NCBI GenBank assembly: GCA_002310215.1
Contig: DBYR01000021.1
Coordinates: forward strand, 118,682-182,681
DNA: 64,000 nucleotides
Origin: Bacteroidales bacterium UBA1181
GTDB taxonomy: Bacteria > Bacteroidota > Bacteroidia > Bacteroidales > Paludibacteraceae
Direction of reading: 5' to 3'
A program made the position numbers and the translations under genes. Below the pieces are notes generated by a model. The model made no database searches and was not told the origin of the DNA. It saw only the letters and a list, made by a program, of their open reading frames with translations. Position 1 is the stretch's first letter; each line of letters begins with the position of its first letter. Of the stretch, positions 7,691-15,756 are shown one piece after another.

Positions 7691-9325
7691 ATGACGAAAA
7701 AATATGATTTCTTAGTTATCGGCTCCGGCATCGCGGGCATGAGTTTCGCCCTGAAGGTGGCCCACAAAGGTAAGGTCGCCATCTTATGCAAGACCGAAAT
7801 GGAGGAGGCGAACACGCACTATGCGCAAGGTGGCGTGGCTTCCGTGACTAAACCAACCGACGAATTCGAGCACCACGTGATCGACACCCTCATCGCAGGC
7901 GACGGTATCTGCGACGAAGCGGTCGTACGTAAAGTGGTGGAGGGCGCACCTGAGCAGATCAAGCAATTGGTATCATGGGGCGTCGATTTTGACAAGAACG
8001 AGAAAGGGGACTATGACTTGCACAAAGAGGGAGGACACTCGGACTTCCGCATCCTCCACCACAAGGACAATACAGGTGAGGAGATCCAAAAGAGCCTGAT
8101 CAAGGCGGTCAAGAGCCACCCGAACATCGATGTATATGACCAGCACTTCGCCATCGAAATCATCACGCAGCACCATCTGGGACAACTGGTGAAACACACC
8201 ACCCCGAACATCGAGTGCTACGGAGCGTACGTCCTGGACATCCGCACCAACCATGTGCATACCTTCCTCTCGAAGATCACCATGATGGCCACGGGTGGTA
8301 TCGGTAACATCTACCAGACGACAACCAACCCACCGGTAGCCACGGGCGACGGTATCTCCATGGTCTACCGCGCCAAGGGATTGGTGGAGGATATGGAGTT
8401 CGTGCAATTCCACCCTACCGCACTCTATCATCCGGGCGACCGTCCTTCCTTCCTCATCACGGAGGCGATGCGCGGCTACGGAGGTATCCTGCGCAACAAG
8501 AAGGGCGAAGCCTTCATGAAGAAATACGACTCCAGAGGTTCCCTCGCACCACGTGATGTCGTCGCCCGCGCCATAGACAACGAGATGAAAATCACGGGTG
8601 ACGAGCATGTATACCTCGACGTGACGCACAAAGACCCGGAGACCACGAAAAGGGAGTACCCTACCATCTACAACAAATGCCTCTCCATCGGCATCGACAT
8701 CACCAAGGAGTACATCCCTGTCGCACCGGCGGCGCACTACCTCTGCGGAGGAATCAAGGTGGACATGAACGCAAGGACCAGCATCCACAACCTCTATGCG
8801 GCAGGCGAATGCTCCCGCACGGGCTTGCACGGCGCCAACCGTTTAGCTTCCAACTCCCTCATCGAGGCGGTAGTCTATGCCGACGCAGCAGCGAAGGATG
8901 CGCTCAAATACCTGCCAGCCATCTCATGGAACGAGGAGATCCCCGAATGGAACGACGAAGGAACTTCCCTCAACGAGGAGATGGTGCTCATCACCCAAAG
9001 CGAAAAGGAGGTGAACCAAATCATGAACGCCTACGTGGGCATCGTACGGTCCAACCTGCGTCTAAAAAGAGCCTACGACCGTCTGGAAATACTCTACAGG
9101 GAAACGGAGAACCTATTCCAGAGATCCGTCGTCTCCAAGGAAATATGTGAACTGAGAAATATCATCAACACGGCATACCTGGTCATCAAGGCCGCTTCGC
9201 AACGGAAAGAGAGCCGAGGCCTGCACTACACGATAGATTATCCGAAGAAGAATTCGCACATGAACCTCTACGACACGGACGAATTACTTCGCATGGGTGA
9301 GAGCCAAAACAACCAAAAGGAGTAG
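7691..9325 (+). CDS. nadB: L-aspartate oxidase
   Basis: NadB oxidises L-aspartate to iminoaspartate, the first step of de novo NAD synthesis; NadA then forms quinolinate. The 544 residues show the flavoprotein fold of the succinate dehydrogenase/fumarate reductase group. There is an N-terminal FAD dinucleotide motif (VIGSGIAGMS, about residues 9-18), then HYAQGGVA, the active-site stretch FLITEAMRGYGG (about 255-266) and the second FAD contact AGECSRTGLHGANRLASNS. A C-terminal helical domain completes it. nadA and nadC are not in the window. The last 42 bases overlap the opposite-strand zinc-ribbon gene. Confidence 0.95.
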   Translation: MTKKYDFLVIGSGIAGMSFALKVAHKGKVAILCKTEMEEANTHYAQGGVASVTKPTDEFEHHVIDTLIAGDGICDEAVVRKVVEGAPEQIKQLVSWGVDFDKNEKGDYDLHKEGGHSDFRILHHKDNTGEEIQKSLIKAVKSHPNIDVYDQHFAIEIITQHHLGQLVKHTTPNIECYGAYVLDIRTNHVHTFLSKITMMATGGIGNIYQTTTNPPVATGDGISMVYRAKGLVEDMEFVQFHPTALYHPGDRPSFLITEAMRGYGGILRNKKGEAFMKKYDSRGSLAPRDVVARAIDNEMKITGDEHVYLDVTHKDPETTKREYPTIYNKCLSIGIDITKEYIPVAPAAHYLCGGIKVDMNARTSIHNLYAAGECSRTGLHGANRLASNSLIEAVVYADAAAKDALKYLPAISWNEEIPEWNDEGTSLNEEMVLITQSEKEVNQIMNAYVGIVRSNLRLKRAYDRLEILYRETENLFQRSVVSKEICELRNIINTAYLVIKAASQRKESRGLHYTIDYPKKNSHMNLYDTDELLRMGESQNNQKE

Positions 9326-9523
9326 GACGAGGAAAATCATACAACGATGGAAGAGGGGTAACTTAAAACGTTTCCCCTCTTTCTTTTTGCTCGGGTCCAA
9401 ATGCTCGGCACTGCCCTCCGCATTCGACGAGGAGGGTTGGCTCCTCTCGCCCACCTTACGCCCGCAGCTCAAGCAATACTTAGAACCCTCAGGCAATTCC
9501 GATCCACAATTATAGCAACGCAT
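9284..9523 (-). CDS. Small zinc-ribbon membrane protein
   Basis: A 79-residue protein. Residues 3-20 form a rubredoxin-like zinc ribbon, CYNCGSELPEGSKYCLSCG (two CxxC knuckles). A polar linker follows, then one C-terminal transmembrane helix (about 58-76, rich in L and V). Such zinc-ribbon/one-helix proteins are common and mostly uncharacterised. It follows the phosphatase gene by three bases, so it is probably the last gene of the murF run. Its 3' end overlaps nadB by 42 bases tail to tail. The clear zinc knuckles make me prefer it over the overlapping plus-strand reading. Confidence 0.75.
   Translation of the reverse strand: MRCYNCGSELPEGSKYCLSCGRKVGERSQPSSSNAEGSAEHLDPSKKKEGKRFKLPLFHRCMIFLVLLLLVVLALTHAK
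9352..9386 (+). terminator. Terminator of nadB
   Basis: The arms agagggg (9352-9358) and cccctct (9374-9380) are followed by ttcttttt. The hairpin lies entirely inside the coding region of the opposite-strand zinc-ribbon gene. Confidence 0.65.
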
Positions 9524-9526
9524 ATC

Positions 9527-11341
9527 CTATCTTTTAGCTAAATCATCATACAGACATTGCAGGAAGGCCTTCCCCGCAAGGAGAAGCGTATCGTTGTCGC
9601 ACTCCTGCGGTGCGCCGGAAGCATTGTCGAAAATCGCCACGCCACGATGGTCGATCATGCCAAAACCATCCGGGAAAGCGTAGTATGCGAACTTATGGGT
9701 CCGCTGCCCGAATATATCCTTGCTGAAGATAAAATCATCCGCCGGCAAAGCCATCTGCGATAGCAACGTACGGGCCAAATCCATCTGCGAGCATATCGTG
9801 TCTACCCGCATAGGCTGCTGTTTTAACGCTCCACCCAGCCATAGCATAGGGATCTCATGCCGTGCGACACACGAGCTGGAGAGATCAGCGGGATAGCGGT
9901 ACGCATGGTCGGGCAATATCACCAACAACAGATTATTCCACAACTCCCTTTGGCGGAGCTGATCGACAAATGCACCAAGGCAACTATCCGTATAGGCGAC
10001 AGAATTCAAATATGGCTCTTCAAGCCGACGCATAGGCACATCGAACGGTTCATGGCTATTCAGCGTCAAGATAGCCTTAAAGAACGGACGTCGCGTCTCC
10101 TCGTCAATATCCTTCAAGAGACGGTTCAAGACCACATGGTCGTATGCGCCCCACTTGGTGGACATCTCCGAATGGCCGAAATCCTTCTCCGTGATGATCT
10201 TCTCGAAACCGGAAGTGACAAGATACGAATGCAGGTTCGTGAAGTTATCATCCCCTCCGTAGAAGAACGCCAAATCGTACCCTGCCTGTTTCAAGGAGAA
10301 CGGTATTTTAGCCATATTCTGCGTCTTAGCGGGGTATTTCATCACCGAAGAGGTCGGTTGCGCAGGATAGCCGCTCAGAATCGAAACCAAACCCCTATCC
10401 GTACGGAAACTATTCGCATAGAAACGAGTGAACAAAACACCCTCTTCCATCAATCGGTTAAGGTTAGGCGCTACACCATTTTCCCCGCCAAGCGTTTCGA
10501 TCACATTCGAACCGATTCCCTCCATGATGATGAAGATAACATCCGGGCGGGTATCCCTCAAAAGACGGATAGCCGTGGAATCCCCCTCGACAGGAAGCAA
10601 AGGGAGGAGCCTCTCGTGCGCCTCCTCGTCCGACATGAAACGATATTGGTCGTCGAACCGTTTGGAGGAGAAGCAAGCGCTGATGAAGTTCCATGTAGGG
10701 TTAATCGCCGCATGATTGAGGAATATATCCTTGCTGAAATAGCATCTGCCCGCATTCATCGTGGAGACGCCCACACCACCCCTGATGGCGATGAACATCA
10801 CGCCCCCCAAGAGCAACAAGGGGAGCAATGCCACGTAAGCCTTCCCCGAAAAGGAGAAAAAGCGTTTGTGCAACTTTAGATACACATACACGGAACCGCC
10901 CAAGAAAAGCGTGAAGAGAAGCAAGGCGGAAAGATACTCCTTCGCCGTACCGCTCGCCGCCGCATCCTTAGGCGACGACAGATAAAAAAGAGGGGTAGCA
11001 TCAAGGCGGAATCCCCAGTACTTGTATAGGAAAAGGTCCGATACCAGAACCAACATGCCAAAAGAGAGGAAGATGATGGTGAGGACCTTCGTGACATTCC
11101 CGAAGAGACGATCCTTGGAGAAGAAACAGGAGACCAGCAGCACGACTAATATCGGCAAGGTGAAATAGCCCGCCATGGAGAGGTCCATCGAGAAGCCATG
11201 GACATTGGTCAGCAACCACTCCCCGAAAGAATGGCGGCATGCGCTATCCCAATGGAACAGCAAGAAGATAGGTTTCTGCAAAATGAAAAGAACCACCCAA
11301 AAGAGGTATACGAAAAGAAGAGATTTCAACCTGGACTTCAT
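9527..11341 (-). CDS. LtaS-like sulfatase-family membrane enzyme
   Basis: A 604-residue protein with about five N-terminal membrane helices (about residues 5-190). An extracytoplasmic alkaline-phosphatase/sulfatase domain follows (about 265-590). The domain begins DVIFIIMEGIGSN, where the glutamate is the usual metal ligand. It continues with FRTDRGLVSILSGYPAQP, whose threonine is the likely nucleophile, and later has LPDHAYRYP with the metal-binding D and H. The family transfers phosphoglycerol or phosphoethanolamine to lipids or glycans. Bacteroidales lack lipoteichoic acid, so the acceptor here is unknown. It lies in the murF operon, 19 bases after the 149-residue protein. Confidence 0.85.
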   Translation of the reverse strand: MKSRLKSLLFVYLFWVVLFILQKPIFLLFHWDSACRHSFGEWLLTNVHGFSMDLSMAGYFTLPILVVLLVSCFFSKDRLFGNVTKVLTIIFLSFGMLVLVSDLFLYKYWGFRLDATPLFYLSSPKDAAASGTAKEYLSALLLFTLFLGGSVYVYLKLHKRFFSFSGKAYVALLPLLLLGGVMFIAIRGGVGVSTMNAGRCYFSKDIFLNHAAINPTWNFISACFSSKRFDDQYRFMSDEEAHERLLPLLPVEGDSTAIRLLRDTRPDVIFIIMEGIGSNVIETLGGENGVAPNLNRLMEEGVLFTRFYANSFRTDRGLVSILSGYPAQPTSSVMKYPAKTQNMAKIPFSLKQAGYDLAFFYGGDDNFTNLHSYLVTSGFEKIITEKDFGHSEMSTKWGAYDHVVLNRLLKDIDEETRRPFFKAILTLNSHEPFDVPMRRLEEPYLNSVAYTDSCLGAFVDQLRQRELWNNLLLVILPDHAYRYPADLSSSCVARHEIPMLWLGGALKQQPMRVDTICSQMDLARTLLSQMALPADDFIFSKDIFGQRTHKFAYYAFPDGFGMIDHRGVAIFDNASGAPQECDNDTLLLAGKAFLQCLYDDLAKR

Positions 11342-11360
11342 AGAGATTCCCCATTAAAAA

Positions 11361-11810
11361 TTAGACAGTCGCACTTGCGTTCGCCCTTCGTTCGGAGACG
11401 ATCATCAGCGCCTCCTCCCGCACCACGTCAGGCAGTTGTATATCCCTGGACTGAAGGCTTTTCAGCCAACCAGCCACATCAAAATCCTTCATGGTAAAAA
11501 GCACGTTCTGGAACTGTGAAATCTCCTCGTCCGTATAGCTGGAAGGCTCTCTGTTTGCGAAAGCGTCCAACTCCTCATCGTCGTAATAAACCACCTTCAG
11601 CTTGGTGTTCAAGAGCGAGTCACGCTCGCAGACCGCATGCTGTCCGCAACACTCGCCCGAAGCGATTTTCTCCTGCCGTATACGTTCCTTCCGTTCCTCC
11701 TCCGTCTCCTCCTTGGCAGGAGGCAAAGCCTTCTTCTTACGGTTATGGACATAGAAGAGATACGAGAAGAATATCGAGAAGAAAATTACCAGTAAGGCTA
11801 TCTGTTTCAT
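11361..11810 (-). CDS. Membrane-anchored protein with a CC-x5-C motif, function unknown
   Basis: A 149-residue protein. One N-terminal transmembrane helix (about residues 3-22) is followed by a charged segment (about 25-50, rich in E, K and R). Then comes the cysteine/histidine cluster GECCGQHAVCERDS (about 52-65), which could bind a metal. The remainder is acidic and helical (YYDDEELDAFANREPSSYTDEE). It starts 12 bases after murF and precedes the LtaS-like gene, suggesting an envelope role. No characterised family comes to mind. Confidence 0.7.
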   Translation of the reverse strand: MKQIALLVIFFSIFFSYLFYVHNRKKKALPPAKEETEEERKERIRQEKIASGECCGQHAVCERDSLLNTKLKVVYYDDEELDAFANREPSSYTDEEISQFQNVLFTMKDFDVAGWLKSLQSRDIQLPDVVREEALMIVSERRANASATV

Positions 11811-11822
11811 GGCAACCGGTCA

Positions 11823-13088
11823 TTACAGATTATCGACACAAGAGGTCAGTTTCATACTATTGGACCCCTTCACAAGGACAAGCGAAGAGGTTATCGGGTT
11901 CGCCTTCAGGTACTCGTTCAGTTGGTCCACCGAATCGAACTTCAGTGCGTCAGCGGTCGTCTTTGCGAATTCCGGACCAATCAGGAATGCCTGTTTCAAG
12001 TGCAGGGCAGGCAACATATCCGCGATCTTCTGATGCTCCGCTTCGCTGACATGGCCCAACTCCTTCATGTCGCCAAGGATGACCACCTTGCTATCAGCGA
12101 CCATGCCCTTGAAGTTATCAAGTGCGGCCGACATGCTCGTCGGGTTCGCGTTATAAGCGTCGATGATCAGATCATTGGAAGCCGTTTTCTTATATTGGGA
12201 GCGGCTGTTCGTCGGCGCATATTGGGAGATAGCCTCCACGATATCCTTCGGAGTGACACCAAAATAAGAACCCACAGCAATGCTTGCCAACACATTCTCG
12301 AAATTATAGGCACCGATCAGTTGGGTACGGATGTCGCAGCCATTCCAACGGATGCGCAGGAAAGGATCACAGCCCACCAATTCGGCGGAGAAGGCAGAAC
12401 CCGTTCCGTAAGGGATACGGTCCATACCAGAGGATTTCTCCTCCAAGATAGGGTTAGCGCAATGATAGAAAACCTTTCCGTGATGAGCCCGCAGGTAATC
12501 ATACAGCTCGCACTTCGTCTTGACCACCCCTTCGAAGGATCCGAAGCCTAAGATGTGGGCAGTACCGATGTTAGTAATCAAGCCATAGTCAGGATGGGCG
12601 ATGTTCACCAGTTCCTCGATGTCTCCAGGGTGGCTCGCACCCATCTCGACGATAGCCAGTTCATGCTCCTTTTTGATGGACAAGAGAGTCAACGGCACAC
12701 CGATTTGGTTGTTCAGGTTACCCTGCGTATAGGTCAGGTTGAACTTCCTGCTCAAGACTGAAGCGAGCAACTCCTTGGTCGTCGTCTTACCGTTACTGCC
12801 CGTAACGCCGATGATTTTCAAGCCCAACTGTTTACGATGGTACTCTGCCAAGCGCTGCAAGGTCTTCAAGCAATCGTCAACCAATAAGATTCTATCGCCA
12901 TCCGCATACTCCGCCTCATCCACAAAGGCGTATGCGCATCCCTGTTCAATAGCCGACTGGGCGAATCTATTACCATCAAAGTTTCCGCCCTTCAGAGCGA
13001 AAAACAAAGAATCCTTAGAACATTTCCTGCTATCGGTTGTCACCGCCGGGAAGCGGGAGAAAATATCATAAATAGATTGAATATCCAT
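11823..13088 (-). CDS. murF: UDP-MurNAc-tripeptide--D-Ala-D-Ala ligase
   Basis: MurF adds D-Ala-D-Ala to UDP-MurNAc-tripeptide, the last cytoplasmic step of peptidoglycan precursor synthesis. The 421 residues show the Mur ligase order. An N-terminal substrate domain contains TTDSRKCSKDSLFFALKG. The central ATPase has GVTGSNGKTTTKELL (about 93-107), NNQIGVPLTLL and the carbamylated-lysine region AIVEMGASHPGDI. The C-terminal domain has IIDAYNANPTSM and ILGDMKELG. It heads a four-gene minus-strand run. Only 18 bases separate it from a terminator hairpin that follows the GldJ-like gene. Confidence 0.96.
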   Translation of the reverse strand: MDIQSIYDIFSRFPAVTTDSRKCSKDSLFFALKGGNFDGNRFAQSAIEQGCAYAFVDEAEYADGDRILLVDDCLKTLQRLAEYHRKQLGLKIIGVTGSNGKTTTKELLASVLSRKFNLTYTQGNLNNQIGVPLTLLSIKKEHELAIVEMGASHPGDIEELVNIAHPDYGLITNIGTAHILGFGSFEGVVKTKCELYDYLRAHHGKVFYHCANPILEEKSSGMDRIPYGTGSAFSAELVGCDPFLRIRWNGCDIRTQLIGAYNFENVLASIAVGSYFGVTPKDIVEAISQYAPTNSRSQYKKTASNDLIIDAYNANPTSMSAALDNFKGMVADSKVVILGDMKELGHVSEAEHQKIADMLPALHLKQAFLIGPEFAKTTADALKFDSVDQLNEYLKANPITSSLVLVKGSNSMKLTSCVDNL

Positions 13089-13107
13089 ATCACGTAAAAT
13101 GCCAATT

Positions 13108-13141
13108 AAAAAAAAAGCCCCTATGAAAGGGGCTTTTTTTG
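13108..13141 (-). terminator. Terminator between the GldJ-like gene and murF
   Basis: The stem agcccct (13116-13122) and aggggct (13128-13134) has A-runs on the left and T-runs on the right, so it can act in both directions. On the minus strand it terminates the GldJ-like transcript just before murF. Confidence 0.85.
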
Positions 13142-13154
13142 CTATGAGATTACA

Positions 13155-14720
13155 TTATCTTACATCTCCATCCTCAGCACCTACCTTGCTCATCGCGCAA
13201 CGGAAACCGATATCGCTACGAGACTCAGTCTGCTCAAGATATCTTCTCTGACCTGGATTCAACCAGTAAGAGCGGTCTTTCCAACCACCACCCTTGTAAA
13301 CGCGGGCAGTATTAGAAACCTTAGAAGTCAAGAAGCTCTCTTTGTCGCTCTCTGGATCTGGGTCATACAATTTCTTAGTAGAAACGTCTGGGTCAGTCAC
13401 AACCGTCCACTCAGACCTGTTCAATGCACTTTGAGCATCACCATCCTTGTAGTTACGAACATCCAACTTAGCATAAGCGGTAGGATCCTCTGCCTTATCA
13501 ACAGGATATCCGAACACTACGCGACCCAAACTATCGATTTGAGGAACCTTCACGTTCACACCATCGATGGTAGTCTCTTCCTTTACAGGAACCTTATACT
13601 CGTTACCACGGAATGGGTTATACTCTTGAACATCATCGCTTGACAACACACGATATACATCCAACACCCACTCGTTTACGTTACCAGCCATACAATACAG
13701 ACCGAACTCATTTGGCCAGAATGCATCCACTGGAGCAGTGATAGTAGCGTGGTCGTTCAAGTGGCCACCCATACCCATCATATCGCCTCGTCCACGGACA
13801 TAGTTGGCATACATTTGACCTTTAACCTTCTTGCTTGGGTTACGCATCTGGTGACCATACCAAGGATAAATTTTTCTCTCTTGATAGTTCTCCTCGCCCT
13901 CGATAGCCTTTGTTCCATAAGCGGCATACTCCCACTCAGCCTCGGTCGGGAGACGATACTTCGGCATCAAAACACCATCAGACATATTAGTCTTTCTAAC
14001 ATTTCCGTAAACGTCAGTCATAGGCTTCTTACCGTCAGTCGGCTTGTAGTCAGACTTCATCAAGTATTTTTGAGTGCTGAACACTTGGTTTTGAGCGATA
14101 TCATTAGGGTCTGTGTTACCCTTCAAAGCTTGGAAGTCAGGATATTGGATAATACCCTTGGAAGCCATTCTCATCTCGTTCACACGGTCAGTACGCCAAA
14201 TACAATAATCAGAGCACTGCTCCCAGTTAACACCTACAACAGGATACCAGTTGTAAGCGACGTGTGAGAAGTAGAAGTCCAAATATGGCTCGTTGTAAGC
14301 CAACTCCTCTCTCCACACCAATGTATCCGGATAAGCTTTCTCCACATATTCAGGCGTATTGTGGAACACATTGCCCATCCAATGAAGATACTCACGCCAG
14401 TTCACATTTGAAATCTCATATTTATCCATGTAGAAGGAAGCGACGGTCACACGTCTCGGAATATTGTTCCAATCACCGATCACATCCTCAATCACACGAC
14501 CTTGTGTAAATGTACCACCCTCAACGAAAACCATTCCCGGAGGGGTCTCTTGTTCATAACCATTCACAACCTGGAATCCGCCATTCTCCTTGTCATTGTA
14601 TTTCCAACCCGTAGCGTTTGATTCCTTAGAGTCTTTCAACTTTTTTTCTCCGCACGAAGCCAATGTAACACCAGCCAACATCAACAACGCCGCAGTCTTC
14701 AAAAAATTAACGTGTCTCAT
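13155..14720 (-). CDS. gldJ: GldJ/GldK-type SUMF1-family lipoprotein (T9SS, probable GldJ)
   Basis: A 521-residue lipoprotein; the lipobox VTLASC puts the lipid cysteine near residue 23. The body is a formylglycine-generating-enzyme-like (SUMF1) fold: PPGMVFVEGGTFTQGR, VASFYMDKYEISN, YRLPTEAEWEYAA, GLYCMAGNVNEWVLD, YKGGGWKDRSYWLNPG and DIGFRCA. T9SS GldK/PorK (the outer-membrane ring lipoprotein) and GldJ (needed for gliding/T9SS stability) both have this build with a long insertion, as here. No porL/M/N genes follow, so GldJ is more likely than PorK. Function is inferred from family and from T9SS genes elsewhere in the window. The start is preceded by a divergent promoter region shared with folP. 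Confidence 0.72.
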   Translation of the reverse strand: MRHVNFLKTAALLMLAGVTLASCGEKKLKDSKESNATGWKYNDKENGGFQVVNGYEQETPPGMVFVEGGTFTQGRVIEDVIGDWNNIPRRVTVASFYMDKYEISNVNWREYLHWMGNVFHNTPEYVEKAYPDTLVWREELAYNEPYLDFYFSHVAYNWYPVVGVNWEQCSDYCIWRTDRVNEMRMASKGIIQYPDFQALKGNTDPNDIAQNQVFSTQKYLMKSDYKPTDGKKPMTDVYGNVRKTNMSDGVLMPKYRLPTEAEWEYAAYGTKAIEGEENYQERKIYPWYGHQMRNPSKKVKGQMYANYVRGRGDMMGMGGHLNDHATITAPVDAFWPNEFGLYCMAGNVNEWVLDVYRVLSSDDVQEYNPFRGNEYKVPVKEETTIDGVNVKVPQIDSLGRVVFGYPVDKAEDPTAYAKLDVRNYKDGDAQSALNRSEWTVVTDPDVSTKKLYDPDPESDKESFLTSKVSNTARVYKGGGWKDRSYWLNPGQRRYLEQTESRSDIGFRCAMSKVGAEDGDVR

Positions 14721-14844
14721 AGCACTATAATAAAATAAGATAATGTTTCAACTAATTTATATAACTCTTCTATTGCAGTTTTATTGCCCCACTCAACCTC
14801 AATTTTCAACAGCACAATCAATTTCGCGACTGAAGTAGTGGGGA

Positions 14845-14873
14845 CAAAGATATATATTTTCTATTTTTGCAAA
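14845..14873 (-). promoter_or_regulatory. Promoter of the GldJ-like gene
   Basis: On the minus strand, TTTG (14870-14873) and TATCTTTG (14845-14852) are separated by 17 bases. The -7 box is a perfect TAnnTTTG. The leader to the start codon at 14720 is about 120 bases. Confidence 0.55.
14862..14869 (+). promoter_or_regulatory. -7 box for folP operon
   Basis: TATTTTTG on the plus strand, 84 bases before the folP ATG. It lies within the spacer of the opposing GldJ-like promoter, so the two promoters overlap. Confidence 0.5.
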
Positions 14874-14953
14874 AAAGTTTTTTAGGAATATTTTTTGCAT
14901 TTTTTAATATTAACACTGATTCACAACCAATTATTTTTTATATATTTACTTAA

Positions 14954-15748
14954 ATGACAAGCGATTACACACGAAAGAGCCCCCAGGTAATGGGGATAAT
15001 AAATATAACATCGGATTCCTTCTTTGCGGGAAGCAGATGTGAAACGAAAGAATCCATATTGGCGAAAGTCAATCAATTCATATCCGAAGGGGCATCCATC
15101 TTCGACATCGGAGCATGCTCCACCCGTCCCGGAAGCAACCCCGTCAGTGAAGAAGAGGAATTGGAGAGAATGGAATTCGCCCTGAAGACTATCCGCGAAG
15201 TCCACCCGGACATCTGCCTCTCCATAGACACCTTCAGGGCCAGCGTCGCACGGATGGCGGGCAACGACTTCGGCGCACAGATCATCAACGACGTCTACGG
15301 GAGCGACCCATTGATGGCGGATACCGTGGCGGAACTGGGTTGCTCCTACGTGTTCACACACTCCGCAGAAGTAGATTCCTCTTCCCCAAGCGAACTATTC
15401 AGAAAAATTTTCGCTTTCTTTGCAAAAGGAATCGAAACATTGCGGAGGAAAGGCGTCCAGGACATCATCGTAGACCCAGGCTTTGGATTCGGGAAAACGA
15501 TGGAGCAAAACTTCGAACTACTCGCCCTACAACGTGAGCTGAAGTCCTTGGGATGTCCCATACTGACTGGCATATCGAGAAAAAGGATGATTTGGCAAAC
15601 ATTGGACATCACTCCCGACGAGGCCCTGAACGGCACTACCGTGCTGAACACGTTGGCGCTGGTGCAAGGAGCCAACATCTTGAGAGTGCACGACGTGAAA
15701 GAGGCGAAACAATGTGTCGACCTTTACATGCGCTGTTATAATAACTAA
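14954..15748 (+). CDS. folP: Dihydropteroate synthase
   Basis: FolP condenses 6-hydroxymethyl-dihydropterin pyrophosphate with p-aminobenzoate in folate synthesis and is the sulfonamide target. The 264-residue TIM barrel shows MGIINITSDSFF (about 13-24), DIGACSTRPGS, SIDTF, IINDVYGSD, DPGFGFGKT (about 174-182) and GISRKRM. In most family members the first motif reads N-x-T-P-D-S-F; here serine replaces the proline. The next gene, cdaA, begins eight bases after the stop. folK is also in this window (47552) but in another operon. Confidence 0.95.
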   Translation: MTSDYTRKSPQVMGIINITSDSFFAGSRCETKESILAKVNQFISEGASIFDIGACSTRPGSNPVSEEEELERMEFALKTIREVHPDICLSIDTFRASVARMAGNDFGAQIINDVYGSDPLMADTVAELGCSYVFTHSAEVDSSSPSELFRKIFAFFAKGIETLRRKGVQDIIVDPGFGFGKTMEQNFELLALQRELKSLGCPILTGISRKRMIWQTLDITPDEALNGTTVLNTLALVQGANILRVHDVKEAKQCVDLYMRCYNN

Positions 15749-15756
15749 GGTATAAA

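Noticed and set aside
7973..8830. 285-codon minus-strand frame opposite nadB
   Set aside because: It is antisense to nadB, with no motif and the V/D/H/R-rich composition typical of mirrors of GC-rich coding strands.
9297..9515. Plus-strand 72-codon frame opposite the zinc-ribbon gene
   Set aside because: The minus-strand frame has two CxxC knuckles and a membrane helix. The plus-strand one has only a basic start and also covers the nadB terminator.
13155..14720. Calling this gene PorK/GldK
   Set aside because: PorK normally heads a porK-L-M-N operon. The downstream genes here are a terminator and murF, so I preferred GldJ, although the two families share the same fold.
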